64,000 nucleotides of DNA from Rhodothermus bifroesti. Its GTDB lineage: Bacteria > Bacteroidota > Rhodothermia > Rhodothermales > Rhodothermaceae. Where the stretch lies: the NCBI RefSeq assembly GCF_017908595.1, contig NZ_JAGKTL010000002.1:310001-374000 (forward strand). The letters are read 5' to 3'. Both the position numbers and the translations under genes were made by a program. This document shows, one piece after another, positions 56,022 to 64,000 of the stretch. The notes beneath the pieces were generated by a model that was not told the origin of the DNA, did no database searches, and saw nothing but the letters and a program-made list of their open reading frames with translations. Position 1 is the stretch's first letter; the number at the start of each line of letters is the position of its first letter.

Positions 56022-57470
56022 CTAAAAAAAAACCGGTAGCCCTAGGGCTACCGGTTTGGATCGCAGCTTTAGGAAGAAGGTGGTGGTTTCCTCATTGATC
56101 CAGGCGTAGCAGCCGTAGTCAATGCGATAGGGTTGCCCTACTTTCCATCCTTTGAAAAACAAGTCTTCTTGGTTAGGGAAGTAGCGGCGGTAGGTGTTGA
56201 GTTTCTGGCTGGCCTCGTTGGTCACGGAGGGGTCAACCTGGCGGGCGCGTTCGTAGTAGTCGGTAGCCAGCCAGTAGACGGCACGGTCTTCCCGTTCTAG
56301 CTGGCTCCCACATTCGCTGACGGCCTGGGCATAGAGGTCTCCGATGGAGATGTAGGCTTTACCAAAGTTCGGGTCAGCCTGCAGAGCCCGGCGGAAGTAG
56401 GTTCGGGCATTCGATAGGCGGCCCAGTTGTTGCTCGGCGATGCCGGCGTTGTAGTACAGCTCGCGTGCGATTTCCTGCACGTCGGGCTGTTGCATTGCTT
56501 GGCGAAAATACTCGAGCGCTTTGGCCGGCTCGCCATCGTCAAGGTACAGCTTACCGACGGTATGGAACGTCCGCGCATCTTGCTTGAGTGCCAGCAGCCG
56601 GTCGGCCAGCCCATACATTTTGGCACGCTCGCCCAGCTGACGGTAGATGTTAAAGAGCTCCGAAATCAAGTCGAGGTTCTGTGGGTCTTTGGCCAGGCGG
56701 TCTTCTAGGAAGGCCATGCGTTCTTGGGGGGTCCGGAAAAGATTGTCGCGCACCGTGGTGATGTATTCCATAAGCGCAGTGCGCTGCGGGTCGCCTTCCA
56801 GGGCGGCTTCCACTTCGTCCATGAACGCTACGGCACCTGCCTTATCGCCTTCCTGCACCAACTGAGCAATTACAAATTGAATCGAGTAGTCATCAACCCG
56901 TTGGGGATTATGTTCAAACGCTTGGCGATAAAGCTCGGCTGCTTCATGCTGACGGTCGGCCAAGAGTTCTGAAAATTGCTGGATAAGACGCCCTTTACGG
57001 ATGTACCAGGTGACTGTGTCGAGCGCAACCCCTCGAGGTGGCAGCACCACAAAAGCCTGGTCGAAGTAGGCCAGCGCCGAATCTAAGTGAGCGCGGGCTA
57101 CTTCAGGAGCCGATTCGGCTCTGGCCTTGGCGAGCTCTTCATGCACTTTGATGATACGCTCAAAGTTGCGGTCGTCTTTACGGTTGGGACCAGCATATTC
57201 CGGTGCGTTTTGGATCATCCAACGCAGGTAAGGAAGGGCCGCCTCGTAGTCGCCGTTCTTAAAGTATTCGTAGTAGAGGCTATAGTTGATGGCCTTGGTT
57301 TGCTCATCGACATTTGATGGGGCGCTCTGCTGCGCAGCCACAGGCTGCGCCTGAGCACTAACTACCAGTAAAAGCAACCATAGGCCCCCAAGACCTATGA
57401 TCCAAGGCCGCCGCGCATGGTTTGCATGCGGTTTGTGCCTTAGGGCGGTTAAGCAGCTTGCGCGTTTCAT
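56022..57470 (-). CDS. Secreted TPR-repeat protein whose end runs through a terminator
   Basis: 482 residues. The signal peptide (IIGLGGLWLLLLVVSAQAQ) starts at about residue 23. TPR-like hairpins follow over about 70-420 (YEYFKNGDYEAALPYLRWMI, GEPAKALEYFRQAMQ, GRLSNARTYFRRALQADPNFGKAYI). The last 11 codons (KPVALGLPVFF) are encoded by the terminator hairpin and its T-run. A natural end just before, at ETTTFF, would be reached with one base less or more. It is 1 base after the barrel gene stop, so probably one operon. Function unknown. Confidence 0.8.
   Translation of the reverse strand: MKRASCLTALRHKPHANHARRPWIIGLGGLWLLLLVVSAQAQPVAAQQSAPSNVDEQTKAINYSLYYEYFKNGDYEAALPYLRWMIQNAPEYAGPNRKDDRNFERIIKVHEELAKARAESAPEVARAHLDSALAYFDQAFVVLPPRGVALDTVTWYIRKGRLIQQFSELLADRQHEAAELYRQAFEHNPQRVDDYSIQFVIAQLVQEGDKAGAVAFMDEVEAALEGDPQRTALMEYITTVRDNLFRTPQERMAFLEDRLAKDPQNLDLISELFNIYRQLGERAKMYGLADRLLALKQDARTFHTVGKLYLDDGEPAKALEYFRQAMQQPDVQEIARELYYNAGIAEQQLGRLSNARTYFRRALQADPNFGKAYISIGDLYAQAVSECGSQLEREDRAVYWLATDYYERARQVDPSVTNEASQKLNTYRRYFPNQEDLFFKGWKVGQPYRIDYGCYAWINEETTTFFLKLRSKPVALGLPVFF
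56024..56057 (-). terminator. Intrinsic terminator inside the TPR gene's last codons
   Basis: A 28-bp perfect palindrome (56030-56057; outer AAACCGGTAG, centre CCCTAGGG) followed on the minus strand by a T-run (A at 56024-56032). The stop codon of the TPR gene lies after the T-run. Confidence 0.92.
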
Positions 57471-57471
57471 T

Positions 57472-58806
57472 TTAATTCAGCCGTCTCTTAATAAACCATC
57501 GTTCGCCTACGTTTACGCTAAGGCCTACGCGGTAGTACACGTCGCGTACCAGATGGTATGCAGTAGTGCCGCGCATGCCTACTTCAAAATTAAGATCAAG
57601 ACGCGTGCCAGGATACATGGTCGGTAAACTCAAACCCGCCGTCACGGCCCACGTGCGAAGCGCCACGTTGGGCTGGGGGTCCACATACATTCGGTCAACA
57701 TAGCCGCCAATGCGATAAGCTATTTGATGAAAATACGTAGCAGAAAAATCGGTTCCAGCAGGTAAGTATTCAATCCCAAACGACAACCGCCAACGATCTT
57801 TAAAACGATTTTCGCCGTTGGGTTCGTATCCAGAGAACGTGAGATCGCTTCCAAAGTGAGACCAGGGTTCATAGCGCCCATCTAGCACAAAAGTCCAACG
57901 ATTGTCTAATTGATAGGACAGGCCAAGGGCGCCAGCCCAAGGCATGTCTACCTTGCCACGTACGGGCACAGTTAAAGTGTCGCGGTCGAGGCTTTCGCCC
58001 AGCGTGCGAACGCGCGTAGCGCGTAGTGAAGCAGGCGTGGTGAAGACGATACCTAAAGCAAGCATGTCGGTAGATTTCCAAAGTGCATGGTGTTGTGCCA
58101 GTAAGCCCAGTGTGCCGCGTAGCCCAACCAAGCGTGTAGAGGTGGCAAAGAGCGTGGGGGCATGGTCAGGAAGTTGGACTGCTGGTAGTTTGGGATCGGA
58201 AAAGGTAGTGCGCTGCGTGTGCTCGATAATACCAAACAGCAGATCGGCTTGTGCACCGATGCTTAGCCAGTGGGTCAGGCGCAGACCCAGTCCTCCGTTA
58301 AGTTGCTGGAGCCCTCCTTCGCCGGCATAGTCGATCTGGTAACGTACCGTATCGTTTAGTTCGGGCCTAACGAGCAGGTTTGCGCTGCGTATCCGGTAAT
58401 TGGCACGCGTATATGGCCGAAAGGCCAGCGCCAGTCCTAAGCGACGGCTTTGGAGGGGAAAGCTCAGGTGCAAGGCGTGGAGTGTTCCCGAACCCAGGCG
58501 AGCGCGTTGGCCCTGGGCATCGGTGGACCAGAGGCGTTGAAACAGTACGCTGCCCGTAGCCCGCGTAAGCACCTGCTCTGCCCAGGTAGCTGGATTATCC
58601 AAATTGAGATAGTTTAGGTTGAATAGGCCCACGCCGCTGCCTCCCATTGCCTGAAGCTGAGAAGAAGCGTAGCTCATCTGCTCGCCTAAGCCTAAGCGGG
58701 AGTACACCGAACCGTCACCCGTATGCTGCGCTTGGCTTAGGCCAGAGATCAGCATGCTCAGGAGCAGCCCGCGCAAAAGGCTGTATCGCAAAGCCGTTGC
58801 ATTCAT
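57472..58806 (-). CDS. Outer-membrane barrel protein, unknown
   Basis: 444 residues. Signal peptide LLRGLLLSMLISGLSQAQ. The mature start (SVYSRLGLGEQMSYASSQLQAMGGSGVGL, then NYLNLDNPATWAE) resembles a FadL/PorV-like opening, and the rest alternates as a barrel. It overlaps the DUF4270-like gene end by 4 bases. It forms one run with the TPR gene on the minus strand. Substrate unknown. Confidence 0.72.
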   Translation of the reverse strand: MNATALRYSLLRGLLLSMLISGLSQAQHTGDGSVYSRLGLGEQMSYASSQLQAMGGSGVGLFNLNYLNLDNPATWAEQVLTRATGSVLFQRLWSTDAQGQRARLGSGTLHALHLSFPLQSRRLGLALAFRPYTRANYRIRSANLLVRPELNDTVRYQIDYAGEGGLQQLNGGLGLRLTHWLSIGAQADLLFGIIEHTQRTTFSDPKLPAVQLPDHAPTLFATSTRLVGLRGTLGLLAQHHALWKSTDMLALGIVFTTPASLRATRVRTLGESLDRDTLTVPVRGKVDMPWAGALGLSYQLDNRWTFVLDGRYEPWSHFGSDLTFSGYEPNGENRFKDRWRLSFGIEYLPAGTDFSATYFHQIAYRIGGYVDRMYVDPQPNVALRTWAVTAGLSLPTMYPGTRLDLNFEVGMRGTTAYHLVRDVYYRVGLSVNVGERWFIKRRLN

Positions 58807-59957
58807 GGGGTTGGTGGGGTAAGCGTAAGGATCAGGGTAGGACGCGCAGTAGCTGGATTCCGGTAAAGCAGCACAGCGCCCAGCGTGTTGTCGGTTGTAG
58901 GAAAGTCAAGCTGAAGATACGCTATCGGTGTTTCACCCATGAGCATACGCTGCAGCGTTTGCAATGCAGTGCCGGTAAGCTGGAAGCGCAGCCGACCCTG
59001 CGCAGGGATTGCAGTGGCTTGAAGGCGTGGATTCCCTAAAGAGCTAAACGGGATGTTCCCCTCGGCATCTACGCCTACCAGGCGCACCACAGGTGGGATA
59101 GGACGGAAAAAGTGCAAAGGTGTTTGGCGTAACGTGAGCGTGTCTAAGGGCACTTCCAGTACAGCTGCATGCAATCCAGCGTGGCGCACACTATCGGCTG
59201 TAAACGGAAAACGTAGGCGTACAACAGTGCCTGAGCCGTCCTGAAGGAGCAAACGATCCGCAGGAAGCTGGGGGGGCGTTTCTTGTCTCAGCGTAGTAAG
59301 CCACTTGGAGGCGCTAAGCTGCAGCGTGTCGGTTGCCGTAATGACCACCAGCCGGGCGCCAGCTGCACGAAACCCCCAGACGGCATTGCCTTCAACCGGC
59401 GTTAAGGCAAAACCGTGAAAGCTTGTGGCAAAGGTAGGGCTGCGTAGGGTGGTGTCGTTCGCTGCAATCCAGTTTGCCGGCAGCTCTACGCGGACCAGCG
59501 TATCGGTGGCTGTAAGCGTAAACGTGCGAATCTGGGGACCTAAAGGCAGTGTTGTGTCGGCTGGCACACTGAACTGCGGCCATTCTTCTGGCATGTCGTG
59601 CAAGGCCAATGTCAGCGTAGCGAGCGTGTCGCCATAGCGATAGGCGCGCGGAAGTTCCAAAATCACGGATCGAATCGTGGTGTCTGGGCGCGTGGTCATG
59701 CTGAAGTCCACAAACCCCAAAGCCACGTGCGTTCCCAGTAGCGGGTCTTCGACATGGCCCGCAAGTAGGTGCGTGGTGTTGCCGGTGCGATCGGCTAGAG
59801 GCGCTTCGAGGAGCGAATCGGCTGGCAAGCGCACGACCTTGGGTAAGCCTTGATCATCAATCAAGCCAATGCCTACCGCTGAAGGATCATCACACCCACC
59901 CAGTATTCCAAAGGCTAGAAACAGCAGTCCGTACAGAGACCAACGGAACGTTTGCAT
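58803..59957 (-). CDS. DUF4270-like lipoprotein
   Basis: 384 residues. The lipobox is GILGGC with Cys22. The mature part is beta-rich (TTIRSVILELPRAYRYGDTLATLTLALHDM, and PPVVRLVGVDAEG) and ends AVLLYRNPATARPTLILTLTP, the pattern of the DUF4270 family. In Bacteroidota this family commonly neighbours a short glycogen synthase, as it does here at 60115. Surface-exposed or periplasmic lipoprotein; function unknown. Confidence 0.75.
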   Translation of the reverse strand: MQTFRWSLYGLLFLAFGILGGCDDPSAVGIGLIDDQGLPKVVRLPADSLLEAPLADRTGNTTHLLAGHVEDPLLGTHVALGFVDFSMTTRPDTTIRSVILELPRAYRYGDTLATLTLALHDMPEEWPQFSVPADTTLPLGPQIRTFTLTATDTLVRVELPANWIAANDTTLRSPTFATSFHGFALTPVEGNAVWGFRAAGARLVVITATDTLQLSASKWLTTLRQETPPQLPADRLLLQDGSGTVVRLRFPFTADSVRHAGLHAAVLEVPLDTLTLRQTPLHFFRPIPPVVRLVGVDAEGNIPFSSLGNPRLQATAIPAQGRLRFQLTGTALQTLQRMLMGETPIAYLQLDFPTTDNTLGAVLLYRNPATARPTLILTLTPPTP

Positions 59958-60026
59958 GCTATCCTCAAGCTGGCCTGCACCCGATCAAAAACGATAGGGA
60001 GCCGGTGTTTCGTGTGCCCTAAAGGC

Positions 60027-60056
60027 AAAAGCCCTCTCGTGCAGGCCGAGGGGCTT
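60027..60056 (-). terminator. Possible terminator after the glycogen synthase gene
   Basis: On the minus strand AAGCCCCTCG and CGAGAGGGCTT form a stem with one bulge, followed by TTTT. It lies 59 bases after the stop of the gene at 60115. The T-run is short. Confidence 0.45.
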
Positions 60057-60114
60057 GCCATTTGGGGAAAGCGCTGCATTAACGCCAGAGGGCAAAGCAG
60101 GTTTTCTTTACGGG

Positions 60115-60891
60115 TCAGGCAGGTACACTGCTGAGCAGATTTTCGTACACGGAGACGGCCTGCTCAGCAGCTACAGCAGGATCGGCGCTAAACTGTACGG
60201 CTTCATCTTCGGCTGCAGCAACCGAGGCAGGGTAGATTACCACTTCGGCCAGGGCACGGCCAACTTCGTCTAGGGAGCGATTGAGCAAAGCCTCATCTCC
60301 AACAACCCGCAGGCGCGTAAGCACTTGGGCTGTTAGGCGTGCCCGCAGGTTCAGACCGTCTGGTGTGTACACGCGGCGCGCCCGTGCTAGGAGTGGATCC
60401 GAAGCATACTCCGTAGTCAAGAGCCACGGAATCAGGCCTGCAAGGCTGCCAAAGGCATGCACAATGTCGGGCTCCCAGCCCAGCTTGCGTACTGTCTCCA
60501 GCACGGCACGCCCAAAAAACAGTGCCCGGGCCACGTTATCTGGAAACTCCACGCCTTGTTTGTCGGCGTAGATGCCTTTGTGCTTGAAAAAGCGTGTGTT
60601 GTCCATAAAGTACACTTGTAGCCGAATCCCTGGGATTGAAGCTACCTTAACCTTGAGCGTCTCATGATCCTTCCCAATAGGAACAGCCGTTCCTGAAAGC
60701 CGAATGACCTCATGTAAGCGGTTCCGGCGCTCGCTAACAATACCATAGCGCGGCATCATAATGCGCGACTCCGCTAGACCGGCTTCCTGGAGCCGCTCGG
60801 GCAGCCTGTGCGCTAGGTTGGCAATCTCCGTAAGTTGCGCAAAAGGCGCAATTTCGCTGGAAACAAAAAGAATCCGCATGGGCTGTACCAT
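60115..60891 (-). CDS. Short glycogen/starch synthase-like protein (GT5 N-terminal domain)
   Basis: 258 residues from the ATG at 60891 (60879 also possible). ILFVSSEIAPFAQLTEIANLAHRLPERLQ is the ADP-glucose synthase opening, but the usual KxGGL is replaced by QLTEI. Only the N-terminal half of a GT5 enzyme is present; the C-terminal nucleotide-sugar half is missing. Bacteroidota have such single-domain proteins next to DUF4270. It is probably not a full synthase. It is preceded by a LacI-type operator-like site. Confidence 0.75.
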   Translation of the reverse strand: MVQPMRILFVSSEIAPFAQLTEIANLAHRLPERLQEAGLAESRIMMPRYGIVSERRNRLHEVIRLSGTAVPIGKDHETLKVKVASIPGIRLQVYFMDNTRFFKHKGIYADKQGVEFPDNVARALFFGRAVLETVRKLGWEPDIVHAFGSLAGLIPWLLTTEYASDPLLARARRVYTPDGLNLRARLTAQVLTRLRVVGDEALLNRSLDEVGRALAEVVIYPASVAAAEDEAVQFSADPAVAAEQAVSVYENLLSSVPA

Positions 60892-60962
60892 GTTCGTTTT
60901 GCAGCTTGGTAGGGGCGTGACCAACTTCGTTACAATTTACGAAAATCATAACGGATATTCAA

Positions 60963-60975
60963 GTTAACCGTTTAC
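60963..60975. promoter_or_regulatory. LacI-type operator-like palindrome between GH31 and glycogen synthase
   Basis: GTTAACCGTTTAC is a near palindrome (GTTAAC-C-GTTTAC). It shares TAACCGTTTAC with the site at 40734. It lies between the end of the GH31 gene and the glycogen synthase start, 72 bases upstream of the latter. Confidence 0.45.
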
Positions 60976-60988
60976 ATAACGAGCGATT

Positions 60989-63337
60989 TTACACCTCGCC
61001 GCGTACGTGTTGGAACGCTGCAGGAAGCGTGGCTTGTAGCAGATGCCGTTCGGCGTCGTAGGTAGTCGCCAGCTGTTGTCCGTCGACGTACAGTGAGGCT
61101 GGAGCGATACACCCATGCCAGTAAAGTTGCCAGGAAGTAATGGGGGATCGGTAGGTGCCTTCTTGGTGGACGTCGAGCTGAAGGGTGCGCTCGGTTGCAG
61201 CTATGCTGAATCGGGTGCGTCGGAACATGCCTTGAGTGTAGTTCCAGCTTTCCCCGTCGTCTTCGTACAGATAGTTGATCCCCGCTCCGGGAAACACGTG
61301 AAGCTCTAGGCTATGGCAGGGTTCATCGGTGTGCTGAACGACAGGCCCGAGGGGGAGGACCGTTCCTGCCTGGACGAATAGGGGGAGCAGGTCCAAGGGG
61401 GCTTCGATGAGCACTTCTGTGGGTCCCTCATAGCACTGATCGGTCCAGAAGTCGTACCATTGTCCTTCAGGGAAATACACGCGTCGGTTGCGTGCACCTG
61501 CTTCAAGGACAGGGGCCACCAGCAGATGGCGGCCTAGGAGGAAGGCATCGTCGACGTCATGGGTGCGTGCATCGTTGGGATAATGCAGCAAAAGCGGACG
61601 GAGTATCGGTAGGCCGGTTTGCCGGTGTTCGTCGAAGCACGTGTAGAGGTAGGGAAGCAGGCGGTAGCGAAGCTCGATATAGCGTCGAGCAATGGCTTCC
61701 ACTTCTTCACCGAAGCTCCAGGGTTCCTGAGCTGGGGTATTGTAGGCCGTATGCGTACGGAATAGCGGAGCACAGGCGCCCAGTTGGATCCAGCGTGCGT
61801 ACAACTCAGGACTAGGGGTGCCAATAAAGCCGCCGATGTCGCTGCCCGAAAAAGGCTGGCCGCTAAGTCCTAGCGAAAGCATCATTGAAAGTGCCAGGCG
61901 CAGATGCGACCAGTTGGCCACGTTGTCGCCGGTCCAAACACAGGCGTAACGCTGCACGCCCGCATAGGCAGCTCGGGTAATAACAAACGGCCGTGTTTCT
62001 GGTGCATGCTGCCGACAAGCTTCCCAGGTGGCACGGGCCATAAGCAGACCGTAGACGTTATGCGCTTCTCGGTGGCTGCCTCCCCGACCTTCAAGGTGGT
62101 GCTGGACGAGGTCGGGCATAGTGCCTCCCCCAAAGACGGAGGGCTCGTTCATGTCGCACCAAAAGCCTGCAATGCCCAACTTGAGAAACGCGCCCACATA
62201 GCCTCCAAACCACGCTCGAACTTGAGGATGCGTAAAGTCCGGAAAGTGACAAAAGCCAGGCCATACCCGTCCCGTGTACAAGGTGCCGTCCGGATAGCGC
62301 ACAAAGGCGTCTGCAGCTAACCCCTCATCATAGACGTGGTACCCCGGGTCGACTTTGACCCCGGGGTCTACAATCGTTACCAGGCGCAGGCCCTCGCGCC
62401 GGAGGTCTTCAGCAAGGCGTTGCGGATCGGGAAAGCGTTCGGGGTCCCAAGTAAAGATCCGGTAGCCATCCATGTAATGGATGTCCAAATGCACAACGTC
62501 GAGTGGGATGCGCCGAGCCCGAAATTCGGCAACGACAGCGCGCACAACAGCCTCTGGATAATAGCTCCAACGGCTCTGATGATAGCCCAGTGCCCAGCGG
62601 GGAGGAAGGGCAAATCGCCCGGTGAGCCATGTATAGCGGGCCAGCACCTCAGCCGGCGTTGGTCCAGCCAAGAAGTAATACACCAGTTCGCCTCCTTCAG
62701 CGCCAAAGCTAACATGCCCTGGAGCTTGCCCCCCAAAATCGAACCATGAGCGATAGGTGTTATCGAAAAAGATCCCGTAGCTTAAAAAGTGCCCCTTGCT
62801 TGTCGGACAGAGCGCAAGGTAGAACGGAAACGTTTTATAGAGCGGGTCATCTTGGGCATCGTAGCCCGAATCGTCGGTATTCCAGTGGACAAAAGCACGG
62901 CCAGTGCGCTCAAAAGGGCCCGTTTTCTCGCCCAGGCCAAAAAAACGCTCGCCATCGGCTTGCTTTTTCCAGACGCTGATGCGCTCGCCTTCCCAGGCCA
63001 TGCCAAAACTATCGGCTGCTAACGGCACGCCGTCGGGCCCTTCAAACCAAAGCCGAAGTGGGTTGCGTTGGATAAGGACGTTCCATGACCCTTGCTTGAG
63101 ACGAAGGTGCGCAGCGGTTTGCTCGATTTGGATGGAAGGGGGCGGTTCCTCCAGGCTTTCGGGGCAAAGGGCATATGAGAAGGGCTCAGCGGGAAATGGC
63201 GCCCCATCGGGATGCAACCACACGCGAAAAATGCCGTCGTGCACAGTTTGAATCCGCACGCGCGCCTTCTGCGCCGTGACCAGCTCCAACCCATTAGTAA
63301 GCGGAAGGCTTTCTGTAACGTTACCCAAAAACATCAT
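60989..63337 (-). CDS. Alpha-glucosidase, glycoside hydrolase family 31
   Basis: 782 residues. The N-terminal beta domain ends near 230. The catalytic barrel has the nucleophile Asp in GFWCDMNEPSVFGG at about residue 399 and the acid/base Asp in TGDNVANW at about 469, both intact. It cuts terminal alpha-linked glucose from oligosaccharides. No signal peptide is seen (start MMFLGNVTESLP), so it is likely cytoplasmic. It is close to the glycogen synthase, in line with alpha-glucan turnover, and divergent from the patatin gene. Confidence 0.92.
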   Translation of the reverse strand: MMFLGNVTESLPLTNGLELVTAQKARVRIQTVHDGIFRVWLHPDGAPFPAEPFSYALCPESLEEPPPSIQIEQTAAHLRLKQGSWNVLIQRNPLRLWFEGPDGVPLAADSFGMAWEGERISVWKKQADGERFFGLGEKTGPFERTGRAFVHWNTDDSGYDAQDDPLYKTFPFYLALCPTSKGHFLSYGIFFDNTYRSWFDFGGQAPGHVSFGAEGGELVYYFLAGPTPAEVLARYTWLTGRFALPPRWALGYHQSRWSYYPEAVVRAVVAEFRARRIPLDVVHLDIHYMDGYRIFTWDPERFPDPQRLAEDLRREGLRLVTIVDPGVKVDPGYHVYDEGLAADAFVRYPDGTLYTGRVWPGFCHFPDFTHPQVRAWFGGYVGAFLKLGIAGFWCDMNEPSVFGGGTMPDLVQHHLEGRGGSHREAHNVYGLLMARATWEACRQHAPETRPFVITRAAYAGVQRYACVWTGDNVANWSHLRLALSMMLSLGLSGQPFSGSDIGGFIGTPSPELYARWIQLGACAPLFRTHTAYNTPAQEPWSFGEEVEAIARRYIELRYRLLPYLYTCFDEHRQTGLPILRPLLLHYPNDARTHDVDDAFLLGRHLLVAPVLEAGARNRRVYFPEGQWYDFWTDQCYEGPTEVLIEAPLDLLPLFVQAGTVLPLGPVVQHTDEPCHSLELHVFPGAGINYLYEDDGESWNYTQGMFRRTRFSIAATERTLQLDVHQEGTYRSPITSWQLYWHGCIAPASLYVDGQQLATTYDAERHLLQATLPAAFQHVRGEV

Positions 63338-63449
63338 GGTGACGGTTGGTTTGCGGCGTTTGTGCGCTCAAAATAGGAAACCGCCTGCAAAGAATCTTTG
63401 TGTTTGCTGTGCCGTTCTTCGGGCAGACAGGGTTTAAGCAGCAAGGTCA

Positions 63450-64000
63450 ATGGAACCTGCAGCGCGGCAGCAATCGGCATCGCCGGCATTGGGATTGGCT
63501 TTAGGTGGGGGAGGTATGCGGGGATGGGCACATATCGGCGTGCTTTCGGTACTGGAGCGCTATGGTCTGCGACCCGGTGTTGTAGCTGGATGCAGCGCTG
63601 GCGCGCTGATTGGCGCTTTTTACGCTTTTGGCTATTCCGTCGAGCAGATGAAGCAGCTCATGCGCGAGCAGCGCACACGCACGCTGTTTTCTATCCGTCT
63701 GGATGGTCAGGGGCTGATTTCGAATGAGCCGCTACGCGACTATCTACGCCGCCACTTGCATGATTGCTGCTTTGAAGATCTTCCGATTCCGTTCTATGTG
63801 ATTGCGACAGACTTAGAATCAGGTAAGGAAGTCGTACTTAGCCGCGGACCCGTGGTTGAGGCCATACTGGCCTCATCGGCCATTCCGGGGATCTTTGCAC
63901 CTCTAGAACTAGGAGGGCGATTGCTTGTGGATGGTGGGTTGTGCAATAATGTGCCGGTAAGTCCCTTGGTTCATCATGGTGCCCGCTATACCATTGCCGT
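63450..64000 (+). CDS. Patatin-like phospholipase, 3' end outside window
   Basis: 183 codons visible, start ATG at 63450. The oxyanion loop is LGGGGMRGWAHIGVL. The nucleophile Ser is in GCSAGALIGAFYA (G-x-S-x-G). The Asp of the dyad is in LVDGGLCNNVPV near the right edge. All three motifs of the patatin family are present, so it is a probable Ser/Asp lipid acyl hydrolase, as in bacterial NTE/RssA-like proteins. No signal peptide is visible. Confidence 0.9.
   Translation, partial: MEPAARQQSASPALGLALGGGGMRGWAHIGVLSVLERYGLRPGVVAGCSAGALIGAFYAFGYSVEQMKQLMREQRTRTLFSIRLDGQGLISNEPLRDYLRRHLHDCCFEDLPIPFYVIATDLESGKEVVLSRGPVVEAILASSAIPGIFAPLELGGRLLVDGGLCNNVPVSPLVHHGARYTIA

Overview
The window looks like a chromosomal segment of a thermophilic Bacteroidota relative, most like Rhodothermus or another Rhodothermota. 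Support comes from three secreted proteins ending in type IX secretion (Por) sorting domains with the YPNP start, an LptD-type LPS assembly protein, a DUF4270-like lipoprotein beside a short glycogen/starch synthase, a hybrid two-component propeller sensor, and dense, GC-rich coding. This assignment is inference; no rRNA or tRNA gene is visible and no database was searched. I saw no CRISPR array, insertion sequence or phage gene.

Layout. 1-3914: end of a GT4 glycosyltransferase, an outer-membrane barrel, a lipoprotein and a second GT4 enzyme. 4316-10519: two tandem, strongly similar, very large secreted proteins with a CxxCH heme site and a type IX sorting domain; the second is broken by one extra G in a G8 run. 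10651-22966: a GT2 enzyme and then an unusual RiPP locus. It holds a nucleotidyltransferase (NTP_transf_5 type), a GMC oxidoreductase, a SAF-domain dehydrogenase, a membrane EEP hydrolase, an HPr-kinase-like protein, a lasso-cyclase-like asparagine synthetase homologue, two small precursor peptides, an ABC exporter and a PqqD-like leader-binding protein. 22963-24846: a type IX secreted protein and a DUF4097-like protein. 24944-33932: a TetR regulator and a fatty-acid beta-oxidation set (fadD, fadN-type, fadA, fadE). 34080-50451: housekeeping and signalling genes (topA, a giant hybrid histidine kinase, rsgA, lon, a kinase-receiver protein, a DUF3467 protein, an LptF/G permease, sucC). 50598-60891: lptD, a ROK kinase, ftsB-like, eno, a TPR protein, a barrel protein, a DUF4270-like lipoprotein and a glycogen synthase. 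60989-64000: a GH31 alpha-glucosidase and the start of a patatin-like lipase.

The most interesting system is the RiPP locus at about 10.5-23 kb. Both precursor leaders match the lasso leader pattern (aromatic-xxP-x-L-xxx-G-x5-T) with exact spacing, and the enzymes match lasso modules B1, C, D, kinase and nucleotidyltransferase. Yet neither core has an acidic residue at the ring-closing position: one core is a Trp/Pro-rich repeat with no Asp or Glu at all, and no B2 leader peptidase is visible. Both precursor genes carry the same two-part upstream element at the same spacing. One half of that element (GCGCCAAARNCGC) also lies at a similar distance upstream of the twin heme-protein genes, suggesting shared control. 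The product class is therefore probably not a classical lasso peptide.
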